DNA of 64,000 nt, from NCBI GenBank assembly GCA_019054805.1, contig JAHQIY010000034.1, forward strand, positions 186,001 through 250,000, given 5' to 3'. Positions within the stretch are counted from its first letter, which is position 1, and every line of letters starts with the position of its first letter. The translations under genes and the position numbers were made by a program. Below are positions 13,951 to 27,444 of this stretch, piece by piece. A model generated the notes under the pieces. The model was given only the letters and a program-made list of their open reading frames with translations, did not search any database and was not told where the DNA came from. This stretch comes from Brachionus manjavacas (taxonomy: Eukaryota; Rotifera; Eurotatoria; Ploima; Brachionidae).

Positions 13951-15218
13951 GGAAAAAAAAATATTTTTGAGGTCTCTACTAAATTTTGAGACACTTCAGA
14001 AAAGCTCATTTTTTTAGTGGTTGAATCAATCTTCTTTCATTTTTGAACCTCACTATTAGAAGCATTCACTTTTGGAACTTTTGATAAAATCTTCAATTAT
14101 TACGATACGAAATCCAAAAAACTAAATTTTTAGACACTTCAGAAGAGCTCATTTTTTTTATAGTCGATTCAATATTCTTTAATACTTCAAACATCTCTTT
14201 CGGACGCTTTGATTTTTGAAATTTTTTTAAAATCTTCAGTAATTAAGAAACGAAATCCTAAATGCGCACTCAATTAAAAAAAAATTTTTTGAGGTCTCTA
14301 CTAAATTTTGAGACACTTCAGAAAAGCTCATTTTTTGAGTGGTTGAATCAATCTTCTTTCATTTTTGAACCTCACTATTAGAAGCATTCACTTTTGGAAC
14401 TTTTGATAAAATCTTCAATTATTACGAAACGAAATCCAAAAAACTAAATTTTTAGAAACTTCAGAAAAGCTCATTTTTTAGTGGTTGAATCAATCTTCTT
14501 TCATTTTTGAACCTCACTTTTAGAAGCATTCACTTTTGGAAATTTTGATAAAATCTTCAATTATTAAGAAACGAAATCCAAAAAACTAAGTTTTTAGTAA
14601 CTTCAGAAAAGCTCTTTTTTTTTAATGGTCGATTCAATATTCTTTAATACTTCAAACATCTCTTTCGGACGCTTTGATTTTTGAAATTTTTTTAAAATCT
14701 TCAGTAATTAAGAAACGAAATCCTAAATGCGCACTCAATTAAAAAAAAATATTTTTGAGGTCTTTTCTAAGTTTTGAGACACTTCAGAAAAGCTCATTTT
14801 TTAGTGGTTGAATCAATCTTCTTTCATTTTTGAACCTCACTTTTAGAAGCATTCACTTTTGGAACTTTTGATAAAATCTTCAATTATTACGAAACGAAAT
14901 CCTAAAAACTAAATTTTTAGACACTTCAGAAAGGCTCTATTTTGAATGGTTGAATCTATTTTCTTTAAATCTTCAAAAATCTCTTTTGGACGCTTTGATT
15001 TTCGAACTTTTTTTAAAATCTTTTGTAACTAAGAAACGAAATCTTAAAGGCGATTTCTTTTCAAAAAAATATTTTTAAGGTCTCTAATATATTTTAAGAC
15101 TTTTCAGAAAAGCTCATTTTTTTAGGTTATTGAATCAATCTTCTTTCATTTTTGAACCTCACTTTAAGAAGCATTCACTTTTGGAACTTTTGATAAAATC
15201 TTCAATTATTACGAAACG
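13951..15218 (+). repeat. Satellite array, segment 5 (forward units)
   Basis: Forward dimers between two fold points. The entry junction (CGTAATAATTGG plus an A-run) repeats the junction at 5,401-5,420. The exit junction (ACGAAACGATTAATTGTTG) repeats those at about 812 and 6,305. Unit variants differ from segments 1 and 3, so this copy has diverged or been expanded independently. Confidence 0.9.
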
Positions 15219-15525
15219 ATTAATTGTTGAAGATTTTAAAAAAAGTTCCAAAAGTGAATGCTTCTAAAAGTGAGGTTCAAATATGAAAGAAGATTGATTT
15301 AACCACTAAAAAAATGAGCTTTTCTGAAGTGTCTCAAAATTTAGTAAGGACCTCAAAAATATTTATTTTTAATTGAGTGCGCATTTAGGATTTCGTTTCT
15401 TAATTACAAAAGATTTTTAAAAAAGTTCAAAAATCAAAGCGTCCAAAAGAGATGTTTGAAGAATTAAAGAATATTGATTCAACCATTCAAAAAAGAGCTT
15501 TTCTGAAGTGTCTAAAAATTTAGTT
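15219..15525 (-). repeat. Satellite array, segment 6 (short reversed block)
   Basis: Only about 300 bp, roughly one dimer, in reversed orientation. It is entered through the recurrent ACGAAACGATTAATTGTTG fold and left through a different junction, TTTAGTTTCAATAATTAAG, seen only once in this window. Confidence 0.88.
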
Positions 15526-18500
15526 TCAATAATTAAGAAACGAAATCCTATTAACTAAATTTTTAGAGGCTTCAGAAAAGCTCTATTTTTTTAATGGTTT
15601 ATTCAATATTCTTTATTACTTCAAACATCTCTTTCGGACGCTTTGATTTTTGAAATTTTTTTAAAATCTTCAGTAATTAAGAAACGAAATACTAAATGCG
15701 CACTCAATTTTAAAAGTATTTTTAAGGTCTCTACTAAATTTTGAGACACTTCAGAAAAGCTCTATTTTTTTAGTGGTTGAATCAATCTTCTTTCATTTTT
15801 GAACCTCACTTTTAGAAGCATTCACTTTTGGAACTTTTGATAAAATCTTCAATTATTACGAAACGAAATCCTAAAAACTAAATTTTTAGAAACTTCAGAA
15901 AGGCTCTATTTTGAATGGTTTAATCTATTTTCTTTAAATCTTCAAAAATCTCTTTTGGACGCTTTGATTTTCGAACTTTTTTTAAAATCTTTTGTAACTT
16001 AGAAACGAAATCTTAAAGGCGCTTTCTTTTCAAAAAAATATTTTTGAGGTCTCTACTAAATTTTAAGACATTTAAGAAAAGCTCATTTTTTTAGTTATTG
16101 AATCAATCTTCTTTCATATTTGAACCTCACTTTAAGAAGCATTCACTTTACGAACTTTTTTTAAAATCTCCAATAATTAAAAAACTAAATTTTTAGACAC
16201 TTCAGAAAAGCTCAATTTTGAATGGTTGAATCTTTATTCTTTAAATCTTCAAACATCTCTTTTGGACGCATTCACTTTTAAAAATTTATTAAAATCTTCA
16301 GTAATTAAGAAACGAAATCCTAAATTGACACTCTATTAAAAAATTTATTTTTAAGGTCTCTACTAAACTTTAAGACATTTCAGAAAAGCTCATTTTTTTT
16401 GGTGGTTGAATCAATCTTCTTTCATATTTGAACCTCACTTTTAGAAGCATTAACTTTTGGAACTTTTTTTAAAATCTTCAATAATTAAGAAACGAAATCC
16501 TAAAAACTAAATATTTAGAAATTTCAGAAAAGCTCATTTTTTTTGGTGGTTGAATCAATCTTCTTTCATTTTTGAACCTCACTTTAAGAAGCATTCACTT
16601 TACGAACTTTTTTTAAAATCTCCAATAATTAAAAAACTAAATTTTTAGACACTTCAGAAAAGCTCAATTTTGAATGGTTGAATCTTTATTCTTTAAATAT
16701 TCAAACATCTCTTTTGGACGCATTCACTTTTTAAAATTTATTAAAATCTTCAGTAATTAAGAAACGAAACCCTAAATTAACACTCTATTAAAAAATTTAT
16801 TTTTAAGGTCTCTACTAAATTTTGAGACACTTCAGAAAAGCTCATTTTTTTAGTTGTTGAATCAATCTTCTTTCATATTTGATCCTCACTTTTAGAAGCA
16901 TTCACTTTTGGAGTTTTTTTTAAAATCTTCAATAATTAAGAAACGAAATCCTAAAAACTAAATATTTAGACATTTCAGAAAAGCTCTTTTTTTTTAAGTT
17001 GATTCAATATTCTTTAATTCTTCAAACATCTCTTTTGGACACTTTGAATTTGGATTTTTTTTTTAAATCTTCAGTAATTAAGAAAGAACATCCGAAAAGC
17101 GCACTCAATTAAAAAGTATTTTTGAAGTCTCTACTAAATTTTGAGACACTTCAGAAAAGCTCATTTTTTTTGGTGGTTGAATCAATCTTCTTTCATTTTT
17201 AAACCTCACTTTTAGAAGCATTCACTTAACGAACTTTTTTTAAAAATCTTTAATTATTAAGAAACGAAAGCCATAAAACTAAATTTTGAGACACTTTAGA
17301 AAAGCTCTTTTTTGAATGGTTGAATCTTTATTCTTTAAATCTTCAAACATCTCTTTTGGACGCATTCACTTTTAAAAATTTATTAAAATCTTCTATTATT
17401 AAGAAACGAAATCCTAAATTAACACTCTATTAGAAAAAATTTTTAAGCTCTCTACTAAATTTTAAGACATTTCAGAAAAGCTCATTTTTTTAGTTGTTGA
17501 ATCAATCTTCTTTCATATTTGATCCTCACTTTTAGAAGCATTCACTTTTGGAGTTTTTTTTTAAATCTTCAATTATTAAGAAACGAAATCGTAAAAACTA
17601 AATTTTTAGACACTTCAGAAAAGCTCTTTTTTTTTAAGTTGATTCAATATTCTATAATTCTTCATACATCTCTTTTGGACACTTTGAATTTGGATTTTTT
17701 TTTTAAATCTTCAGTAATTAAGAAAGGACATCCGAAAAGCGCACTCAATTAAAAAGTATTTTTGAAGTCTCTACTAAATTTTGAGATACTTCAGAAAAGC
17801 TCATTTTTTTTGGTGGTTGAATCAATCTTCTTTCATTTTTGAACCTCACTTTTAGAAGCATTCACTTTTAGAACTTTTTTTAAAATCTCCAATAATTAAA
17901 AAACTAAATTTTTAGACACTTCAGAAAAGCTCAATTTTGAATGTTTGAATCATTATTCCTTAAATCTTCAAAAATCTCTTTTGGACGCATTCTCTTTTAT
18001 AAATTTATTAAAATCTTCTATTATTAAGAAACGAAATCCTAAATTGACACTCTATTAAAAAATTTATTTTTAAGGTCTCTACTAAATTTTGAGACACTTC
18101 AGAAAAGCTCATTTTTTTTGGTGGTTGAATCAAACTTCTTTCATTTTTGAACCTCACTTTAAGAAGCATTCACTTTACGAACTTTTTTTAAAATCTCCAA
18201 TAATTAAAAAACTAAATTTTTAGACACTTCAGAAAAGCTCAATTTTGAATGTTTGAATCATTATTCCTTAAATCTTCAAAAATCTCTTTTGGACGCATTC
18301 ACTTTTAAAAATTTATTAAAATCTTCTATTATTAAGAAACGAAATCCTAAATTAACACTCTATTAAAAAAAAATTTTTAAGCTCTCTACTAAATTTTAAG
18401 ACATTTCAGAAAAGCTCATTTTTTTAGTTGTTGAATCAATCTTCTTTCATATTTGATCCTCACTTTTAGAAGCATTCACTTTTGGAGTTTTTTTTAAAAT

Positions 18501-21500
18501 CTTCAATTATTAAGAAACGAAATCGTAAAAACTAAATTTTTAGACACTTCAGAAAAAATCTTTTTTTTTAAGTTGATTCAATATTCTTTAATTCTTCAAA
18601 CATCTCTTTTGGACACTTTGAATTTGGATTTTTTTTTTAAATCTTCAGTAATTAAGAAAGGACATCCGAAAAGCGCACTCAATTAAAAAAATATTTTTGA
18701 AGTCTCTACTAAATTTTGAGACACTTCAGAAAAGCTCATTTTTTTTGGTGGTTGAATCAATCTTCTTTCATATTTGAACCTCACTTTTAGAAGCATACAC
18801 TTTTGGAACTTTTTTTAAAATCTTCAATAATTAAGAAACGAAAACCATAAAACTAAATTTTGAGACACTTTAAAAAAGCTCTTTTTTGAATGGTTGAATC
18901 TTTATTCTTTAAAACTTCAAACATCTCTTTTGGACGCATTCACTTTTTAAATTTTTTTTTAAATCTTCAGTAATTAAGAAAAGAAATCCTAAATGCGCAC
19001 TCAATTAAAAAAAAAATATTTTTTAGGTCTCTACTAAATTTTGAGACACCTCAGAAAAGCTCATTTTTCTTGGTGGTTGAATCAATCTTCTTTCATTTTT
19101 GAACCTCACTTTAAGAAGCATTCACTTTACGAACTTTTTTTAAAATCTCCAATAATTAAAAAACTAAATTTTTAGACACTTCAGAAAAGCTCAATTTTGA
19201 ATGTTTGAATCATTATTCCTTAAATCTTCAAAAATCTCTTTTGGACGCATTCTCTTTTATAAATTTATTAAAATCTTCTATTATTAAGAAACGAAATCCT
19301 AAATTGACACTCTATTAAAAAATATATTTTTAAGGTCTCTACTAAATTTTAAGACATTTCAGAAAAGCTCATTTTTTTAGTTGTTGAATCAATCTTCTTT
19401 CATATTTGAACCTCACTTTTAGAAGCATACACTTTTGGAACTTTTTTTAAAATCTTCAATAATTAAGAAACGAAAACCTTAAAAACTAAATTTTTAGACA
19501 CTTCAGAAAAGCTCTTTTTTTTAAAAGTTGATTCAATATTCTTTAATTCTTCAAACATCTCTTTTGGACACTTTGATTTTGGATTTTTTTTTTAAATCTT
19601 CAGTAATTAAGAAAGGACATCCGAAAAGCGCACTCAATTAAAAAGTATTTTTGAAGTCTCTACTAAATTTTGAGACACTTCAGAAAAGCTCACTTTTTTT
19701 GGTGGTTGAATCAATCTTCTTTCATTTTTGAACCTCACTTATAGAAGCATTCACTTAACGAACTTTTTTTAAAAATCTTTAATTATTAAGAAACGAAAGC
19801 CATAAAACTAAATTTTGAGACACTTTAGAAAACTCTTTTTTGAATGGTTGAATCTTTATTCTTTAAATCTTCAAACATCTCTTTTGGACGCATTCACTTT
19901 TAAAATTTTGTTTTAAATCTTCAGTAATTAAGAAACGAAATCCTAAATTGACACTCTATTAAAAAATATATTTTTAAGGTCTCTACTAAATTTTAAGACA
20001 TTTCAGAAAAGCTCATTTTTTTAGTTGTTGAATCAATCTTCTTTCATATTTGAACCTCACTTTTAGAAGCATACACTTTTGGAACTTTTTTTAAAATCTT
20101 CAATAATTAAGAAACGAAAACCTTAAAAACTAAATTTTTAGACACTTCAGAAAAGCTCTTTTTTTTAAAAGTTGATTCAATATTCTTTAATTCTTCAAAC
20201 ATCTCTTTTGGACACTTTGATTTTGGATTTTTTTTAAATCTTCAGTAATTAAGAAAGGACATCCGAAAAGCGCACTCAATTAAAAAGTATTTTTGAAGTC
20301 TCTACTAAATTTTGAGACACTTCAGAAAAGCTCACTTTTTTTGGTGGTTGAATCAATCTTCTTTCATTTTTGAACCTCACTTATAGAAGCATTCACTTAA
20401 CGAACTTTTTTTAAAAATCTTTAATTATTAAGAAACGAAAGCCATAAAACTAAATTTTGAGACACTTTAGAAAACTCTTTTTTGAATGGTTGAATCTTTA
20501 TTCTTTAAATCTTCAAACATCTCTTTTGGACGCATTCACTTTTAAAATTTTGTTTTAAATCTTCAGTAATTAAGAAACGAAATCCTAAATTGACACTCTA
20601 TTAAAAAATTTATTTTTAAGGTCTCTACTAAACTTTAAGACATTTCAGAAAAGCTCATTTTTTTAGTTGTTGAATCAATCTTCTTTCATATTTGATCCTC
20701 ACTTTTAGAAGCATTCACTTTTGGAGTTTTTTTTAAAATCTTCAATAATTAAGAAACGAAAACCTTAAAAACTAAATTTTTAGACACTTCAGAAAAGCTC
20801 TTTTTTTTAAAAGTTGATTCAATATTCTTTAATTCTTCAAACATCTCTTTTGGACACTTTGATTTTGGATTTTTTTTTAAATCTTCAGTAATTAAGAAAG
20901 GACATCCAAAAAGCGCACTCAATTAAAAAGTATTTTTGAAGTCTCTACTAAATTTTGAGACACTTCAGAAAAGCTCACTTTTTTTGGTGGTTGAATCAAT
21001 CTTCTTTCATTTTTGAACCTCACTTATAGAAGCATTCACTTAACGAACTTTTTTTAAAAATCTTTAATTATTAAGAAACGAAAGCCATAAAACTAAATTT
21101 TGAGACACTTTAGAAAACTCTTTTTTGAATGGTTGAATCTTTATTCTTTAAATCTTCAAACATCTCTTTTGGACGCATTCACTTTTAAAATTTTGTTTTA
21201 AATCTTCAGTAATTAAGAAAAGAAATCCTAAATGCGCACTGAATTAAAAAAAAAATATTTTTTAGGTCTCTACTAAATTTTGAGACACCTTAGAAAAGCT
21301 TAGTTTTTTTTGGTGGTTGAATCAATCTTCTTTCATTTTTGAACCTCACTTTTAGAAGCATTCACTTTTAGAAGCATTCACTTTTAGAACTTTTTTTAAA
21401 ATCTCCAATAATTAAAAAACTTAATTTTTAGACACTTCAGAAAAGCTCTATTTTGAATGGTTGAATCTTTATTCTTTAAATCTTCAAAAATCTTCAGTAA

Positions 21501-23530
21501 TTAAGAAAAGAAATCCCAAAAGCGCACTCATTTAAAAAAAAAATATTTTTGAGGTCTCTACTGAATTTTGAGACACCTCAGAAAAGCTCATTTTTGAATG
21601 GTTGAATCTTTATTCTTTAAATCTTCAAACATCTCTTTTGGACACTTTGATTTTGGATTTTTTTTTTAAATCTTCAGTAATTAAGAAAGGACATCCGAAA
21701 AGCGCATCCCAATTAAAAAAATATTTTTGAAGTCTCTACTAAATTTTGAGACACTTCAGAAAAGCTCATTTTTTTGGTGGTTGAATCAATCTTCTTTCAT
21801 TTTTGAACCTCACTTTTAGAAGCATTCACTTTTAGAAATTTTTTTAAAATCTCCAATAATTAAAAAACTAAATTTTTGAGACACTTCAGAAAAGCTCATT
21901 TTTTTTTGTGGTTGAATCAATCTTCTTTCATTTTTGAACCTCACTTTTAGAAGCATTCACTTTTAGAAGCATTCACTTTTAGAACTTTTTTTAAAATCTC
22001 CAATAATTAAAAAACTTATTTTTTAGACACTTCAGAAAAGCTCTATTTTGAATGGTTGAATCTTTATTCTTTAAATCTTCAAAAATCTTCAGTAATTAAG
22101 AAAGGGCATCCGAAAAGCGCACTCAATTAAAAAAATATTTTTGAAGTCTTTACTAAATTTTTGAGACACTTCAGAAAAGCTCATTTTTTTTAATGGTTGA
22201 ATCAATCTTCTTTCATTTTTGAACCTCACTTTTAGAAGCATTCACTTTTAGAAGCATTCACTTTTAGAAGCATTCACTTTTAGAAGCATTTACTTTTGGA
22301 ACTTTTTTTAAAATCTTCAATAATTAAGAAACGAAATCCTAAAAACTAAATTTTTAGACACTTCAGAAAAGATCTTTTTTGAATGGTTGATTCAATATTC
22401 TTTAATTCTTCAAACATCTCTTTTGGAAGCTTTGATTTTGGAATTTTTTTTAAAATCTTCAGTAATTAAGAAAAGAAATCCCAAAAGCGCACTCATTTAA
22501 AAAAAAAATATTTTTGAGGTCTCTACTGAATTTTGAGACACCTCAGAAAAGCTCATTTTTGAATGGTTGAATCTTTATTCTTTAAATCTTCAAACATCTC
22601 TTTTGAACACTTTGATTTTGGATTTTTTTTTTAAATCTTCAGTAATTAAGAAAGGACATCCGAAAAGCGCACTCAATTAAAAAAATATTTTTGAAGTCTC
22701 TACTAAATTTTGAGACACTTCAGAAAAGCTCATTTTTTTGGTGGTTGAATCAATCTTCTTTCATTTTTAAAACCTCACTTTTAGAAGCATTCACTTTTAG
22801 AACTTTTTTTAAAATCTCCAATAATTAAATAACTTAATTTTTAGACACTTCAGAAAAGCTCATTTTATTTGGTGGTTGAATCAATCTTCTTTCATTTTTG
22901 AACCTCACTTTTAGAAGCATTCACTTTTAGAACTTTTTTTAAAATCTCCAATAATTAAAAAACTAAATTTTTAGACACTTCAGAAAAGCTCTTTTTTGAA
23001 TGGTTGAATCTTTATTCTTTAAATATTCAAACATCTCTTTTGGACGCATTAACTTTTAAAAATTTATTAAAATCTTCTATTATTAAGAAACGAAATCCTA
23101 AATCAAACTCTATTAAAATAAAATTTTTAAGGTCTCTACTAAATTTTAAGACATTTCAGAAAAGCTCATTTTTTTAGTTGTTGAATCAATCTTCTTTCAT
23201 ATTTGAAGCTCACTTTTAGAAGCATTTACTTTTGGAACTTTTTTTAAAATCTTCAATAATTAAGAAACGAAATCCTAAAAACTAAATTTTTAGACACTTC
23301 AGAAAAGATCTTTTTTGAATGGTTGATTCAATATTCTTTAATTCTTCAGACATCTCTTTTGGACGCTTTGATTTTGGAATTTTTTTTAAAATCTTCAGTA
23401 ATTAAGAAAAGAAATCCTAAATGCACACTCAATTAAAAAAAAATATTTTTGAGGTCTCTACTGAATTTTGAGACACTTCGGAAAAGCTCATTTTTTTTGG
23501 GTGTTGAATCAATCTTCTTTTATTTTTGAA
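15526..23530 (+). repeat. Satellite array, segment 7 (forward units)
   Basis: About 8 kb of forward dimers. Contains new variants (GGACACTTTGAATTTGG, AAGGACATCCGAAAAGCGC), local 18-bp reiterations of TTTTAGAAGCATTCAC near 21,350, 21,950 and 22,240, and three successive copies of a roughly 643-bp unit. The array stops inside a half-A unit just after TTTTTGAAC at 23,530, where the inverted-repeat arm starts. Open frames within it are chance. Confidence 0.93.
19300..21225 (+). repeat. Higher-order satellite triplication, 642-644 bp period
   Basis: Three consecutive near-identical blocks. The landmark GTTGTTGAATCAATC lies at 19,380, 20,024 and 20,666, and AAATTGACACTCTATTAAAA at about 19,300, 19,945 and 20,585. 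Each block holds two A/B dimers. This is the second place in the array, on the opposite strand from 11,690-12,980, where a two-dimer unit is the amplified length. Confidence 0.85.
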
Positions 23531-24041
23531 CATAAAGAAAGAAAATATGAAGATTTGAAGTAATGTTGAGAGATTTTCTCTGAGATTTTTGACAGATTAT
23601 TCTCAGAAGATATCTAACAGATCTGTAAACGGAGGTGCTTTTTATTGAGGAAATGTCTAGTTTGATAACACATACAATGTGGGAAAGAGTCACGAAAAAG
23701 TATAAAACAAATTAGACTTGAAAAGGAACAGAAAATTATTCGTTTTTCTGAAAAGGATAAAAAAAATTCAAAAAATTTATTCAAACAAGTAAAACGGATA
23801 GTCGTAAACGATTCAATGCCGAATTATGTGAATTTATTAAAAAATAAAATAAATGGGGATTTCTAACTTCAGAGCCAAAAATCATATCAAAACTGATCAT
23901 CCGATCGATAATTCAGTTATTGGTTCTTGAGTGAGAATATTTTGGATGAAGTAATGTTAATTTTTTATAAATATCATATTTTTAAAGATATAATTTTAAA
24001 TATTTTTGTAGTATTTGAATTCGTAATCAATGATCGCTAGC

Positions 24042-24290
24042 TTAGTTTATGATCCACTCCGTCATCATTGTTGCTATTCTTTGTAGATTTGAAGAATCAA
24101 AATTTTTCGATCTTAGATTCATTAAATGACGAGAATGATAATATCTATTTTGAAAAAAGGAATGAATAAAAAATAGATTGCTTTCTTCAATATATAATCC
24201 TTTAAAAATTTTTAGATTATTTGCACCTATTCGAAGGATTTTTTGTAGGCTAACTTGCCTATCAGGATTCATTGTAAAAAATGAAAACAA
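24042..24290 (-). other. Open frame running out of the LTR, unrecognised
   Basis: An 82-codon frame that starts with the same MNPDRQVSLQ codons as gag, inside the LTR, and runs into flanking DNA. In the mirrored right arm (33,204-33,452) the frame is broken by one extra T in a T-run. I see no domain. It could be chance or a remnant of the gene the element landed in. Confidence 0.25.
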
Positions 24291-24662
24291 AAGTTAATGT
24301 TAAAGCTCTTTATTATAATCCTCAAAGCTCCGCACAACTTTACCAAAATAAAGTCTTCTTTTATAGACATACTTTAGTATTATAACTCTAAGCCACCAAT
24401 TACAGGAGTTATTAGTAAAAAATAACTAGGGAATCATAAATAAGAAGTGTAAACTAAGCTACGAACTAACAAGTTCATTTAGCCGCTAACAGATTTATGT
24501 GATATAAAATGGATTTTAAGTAAATTTGTACATCCTTTGCAAAATGATGGTGAAAGCTATTGTGTTTTTGTTTGTATGTTTTTCGAAAGCTTATTAAATG
24601 TTGATATAAGAAACAAAGTGTAAATGTAGTGACGAACTGACAAGTTCATTTAGCCGCTAACA
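24244..24662 (-). repeat. LTR of left element copy
   Basis: Mirror of the right-arm 3' LTR, read on the minus strand from TGTTAGCGG to CCTACA. It shares the same 24-nt stretch that is absent from the 5' LTR at 28.6-29.0 kb. This shows it was copied from the 3' LTR as part of the inverted duplication. Confidence 0.88.
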
Positions 24663-27149
24663 CACTCCCCCTTGTTATATTCGATGTCCTCATCGAAGAC
24701 AGTATTTGTTTTAATCACAAAACCAGTTTTGTCTGCGTTTATTACGGGTGCAGTTCAATCTCAAGGATTGGGGTATTACATTCCGTCACCGGTTTTTTGT
24801 AGGACGCCTGGCGATCCCTCTTCGGGAAAGCAGCCGATCGTGAACCACTACCGGAGGCGCATACCCTTTTCCTTCTAAGGCTACTGAGTATCTTCCTGGT
24901 TTTTTTTCAACTTAAATTAATGGCTTTCTAAGCTTACCATTTTTTTTTTTTTTAAATTATTAATTATACTTATTAAAAATTATTGACAAAATACGGCAAC
25001 ATTTTCCTATTGGTTAAAGTGTACTAGGTCGTATTTTCTCATTAATCATTCATAATATTCAAAGGCTACTCTAATTTGGTTTGAATCATTAAATATATTC
25101 ATCAATTATCTTATCGCAGTAGTTAATACTCTCTTCATTATTTGGCTTTAGGAATCCTCTAAGTTTGTTTCTGTGTAGATTTTGTTCAAATTTTAGAATC
25201 AACCTTTCGGTCAATTGTCTGTCTGATTCTTCCATCCAACTTTAGTCAACCCATAACGTCAGCAGTGACCAGACGTGACAACATGACTTTATTTGAACCA
25301 AATAGCAGAACTCTTGTTTTTGCGTTTCTTGGTTGATGACTATTTTTCTAGCTATTATTGAACATGATCTGTCCTTATTGCATTTGTAATAAATACAGTT
25401 AAATAATAAAACAAAAAAACGATCTTTATTTTCTTCTAAGTTTATATCAATTACTTCCTCTACCATTTTTTTTTGTGTGTGTTTTCAATCGTTGTCCTTT
25501 AAAAAAAATCACAAAATCATATTCGTCTCCAAGTTAGCAATTAGCAACTATCAATTTAATTAATTGATTAATTGATTTGATTGAATTTTTTGTAATTTAA
25601 AATTTTCAAACAAAATGTAAAAAATTAATAGAATTAATCAAATCTTTTATATGCTCGCAACCGTTGAACACGGATAACAAAAGTTTTGTTGTCCTTTTCA
25701 ATCCGATATGTTAAATACTCAATCTAGCAATTAATTTATACAGACCTTGCCAACTCGACAAAAGCTTTTGTGTGAACCCTTGTTTAGGAACAGGCCAATT
25801 AAACCATGAATTCTGAGCCAACTTCAAAATAAACAGGTTTGTGTGTTATATTATATTGTTTTTTTATAGTAGTTGATTCTTTTTCCATTTGTTCTTCTAT
25901 ATTTTCATAGCTAGTTCTCAACCGATTAAGCAACTTTATTATATAATCAGATTTATCTTCAGTATCATCTGGCCCAGCATTTCTTGCTGTCCCAAACATA
26001 AGATCAGAAGGCAAAACTGCATCTCGCCCATACAACAAAAAGACAGGTGTTTCCTTAATAGTAATATTAATGCTATCTCTGTATGCCAATAAAATGTCTT
26101 CGATTAATTCAGCCCCGTTATTTTAACTTTCCTTAACTAACATTGCAAGTGCGTTTGACAGGAATCTGTTAAATTTCTCAGTTTTCCCGTTAATTTGCGG
26201 ATGTTTGCTACTGCATTCCAGATTATTAATACCAAACTACTTGCAAAGTGTTTTAAACAAATTCGAGTTAAATTGAGTTCCCTGATCCGTTAATATTTTG
26301 CTGAGACATTAATGTCGCGTAATTATCACAGAGAAGAATTTTCTAGCCACTTATTCAGCCTTCAAAGTACGCAATGGACATGCCTCTACCCAATTTGTAA
26401 ATAGATCAACGAAAACTAATCAATACTTAAAACCATTCTATGACCTCTAAGAGGACCAAGAATATCCAAACCCACAATCCCAAATGGATATGAAACCTGA
26501 ATTAGCTGAAACATTTCATTTTAAACTGGTTGACTCGGTTTACCCGATTACGACTTAACAAGCGCATAACCATCTCTTTATATCTGAATACATACCCTGC
26601 CACTGAAACTTATCTTTTAGGTGATGATACATCTTGTCTCCACCTAAATGAGCTAGTGCTTTTTGATGATAGTTTTCTAGTAATACAGGTATTAATTGTT
26701 GTGGAACAGCTAACAAGAGTCCTTTTTCTCCTTAGAAATAGAGTATCGAGTCTTTGATTGTGAACCTGAGGGAGTAGTTCGAGATATTGTCTCTTAAAAG
26801 AATTGTCTTATAAGCCCTGAATCAACGGCTAAGATTACGTTTCTAAACCCGCAATTGTAAAGGATAGAAATCTCCTTCAATGTCAATATCTAACTGAATT
26901 CTAAAATTACTTTTTGTTAGCGAAGTGTCTACAAATTTAATTTTCAGAGGGCTTTCGAATTTGCTAAATTTGATACTTCCATGTTACGCAATTTCAAGAA
27001 GTTTACTCAAACATTCTTTCTTAATCATGCTTCCGCTAGCTCCTGTGTCTAGGACATTGGATTCACTAATACCAAATATTTTAGCAGACATTTTAATTTG
27101 GTTTGGTCTAATATTGTTGGCGGAGCTGTAAGCTAAGGCTGACTCTACT

Positions 27150-27444
27150 TCCTGGTCATTTTAGACCTTTCATACTAGTTAAAATTTGTAACTAGTCTTG
27201 TTGCTAGTATTAGATTTAAACTAAACTCGTAGTTACTAGGCTGTATCTGACAAATAATAATTGATTGGAACTTGGAGACAATTTGGAAAATAGAATGATA
27301 TTCAAAGGATATATAAGAGAGAATATTTTGTGTATCAAGTGTATATAATTTTCTTGGCTCAAGTTTTGGAGTTTAATAAAGTTTCTAAAAACTAGTCTAT
27401 TCTTTCCAATGCCAAGTCTAAGTCCAGTCCTAAGTTAACCGCTA
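27150..27444 (+). mobile_element. Solo-LTR-like insertion (left arm copy)
   Basis: About 290-310 bp splitting gag from protease, mirrored at 30,048-30,343. Read on the plus strand it has a TATA-like GGATATATAAGAGAG, then TTAATAAAG, and ends CCGCTAACA, the order expected of an LTR. It lies opposite in orientation to the host element. Flanks form imperfect inverted ends (ATATTGTTGGCGG and CCGCTAACAATAT). I find no clean target duplication, so the exact ends are uncertain. Confidence 0.5.

Noticed and set aside
17519-17752. 77-codon open frame in the satellite
   Set aside because: Same reason: homologous units at 18,450 and 20,690 carry stops or shifts, so no coding constraint is visible.
1-23530. 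CRISPR array
   Set aside because: Units are long, dimeric, variable and adjacent without unique spacers; host genes are eukaryotic with introns.
24672-24878. 68-codon frame on the plus strand (and its mirror at 32,616-32,822)
   Set aside because: Lies antisense to the 3' end of the LTR element, next to the polypurine tract; no family resemblance.
26530-27131. Plus-strand frames of 75 and 68 codons in the left arm (mirrored in the right arm)
   Set aside because: They are complements of the integrase zinc-binding and protease regions, which read meaningfully on the other strand.
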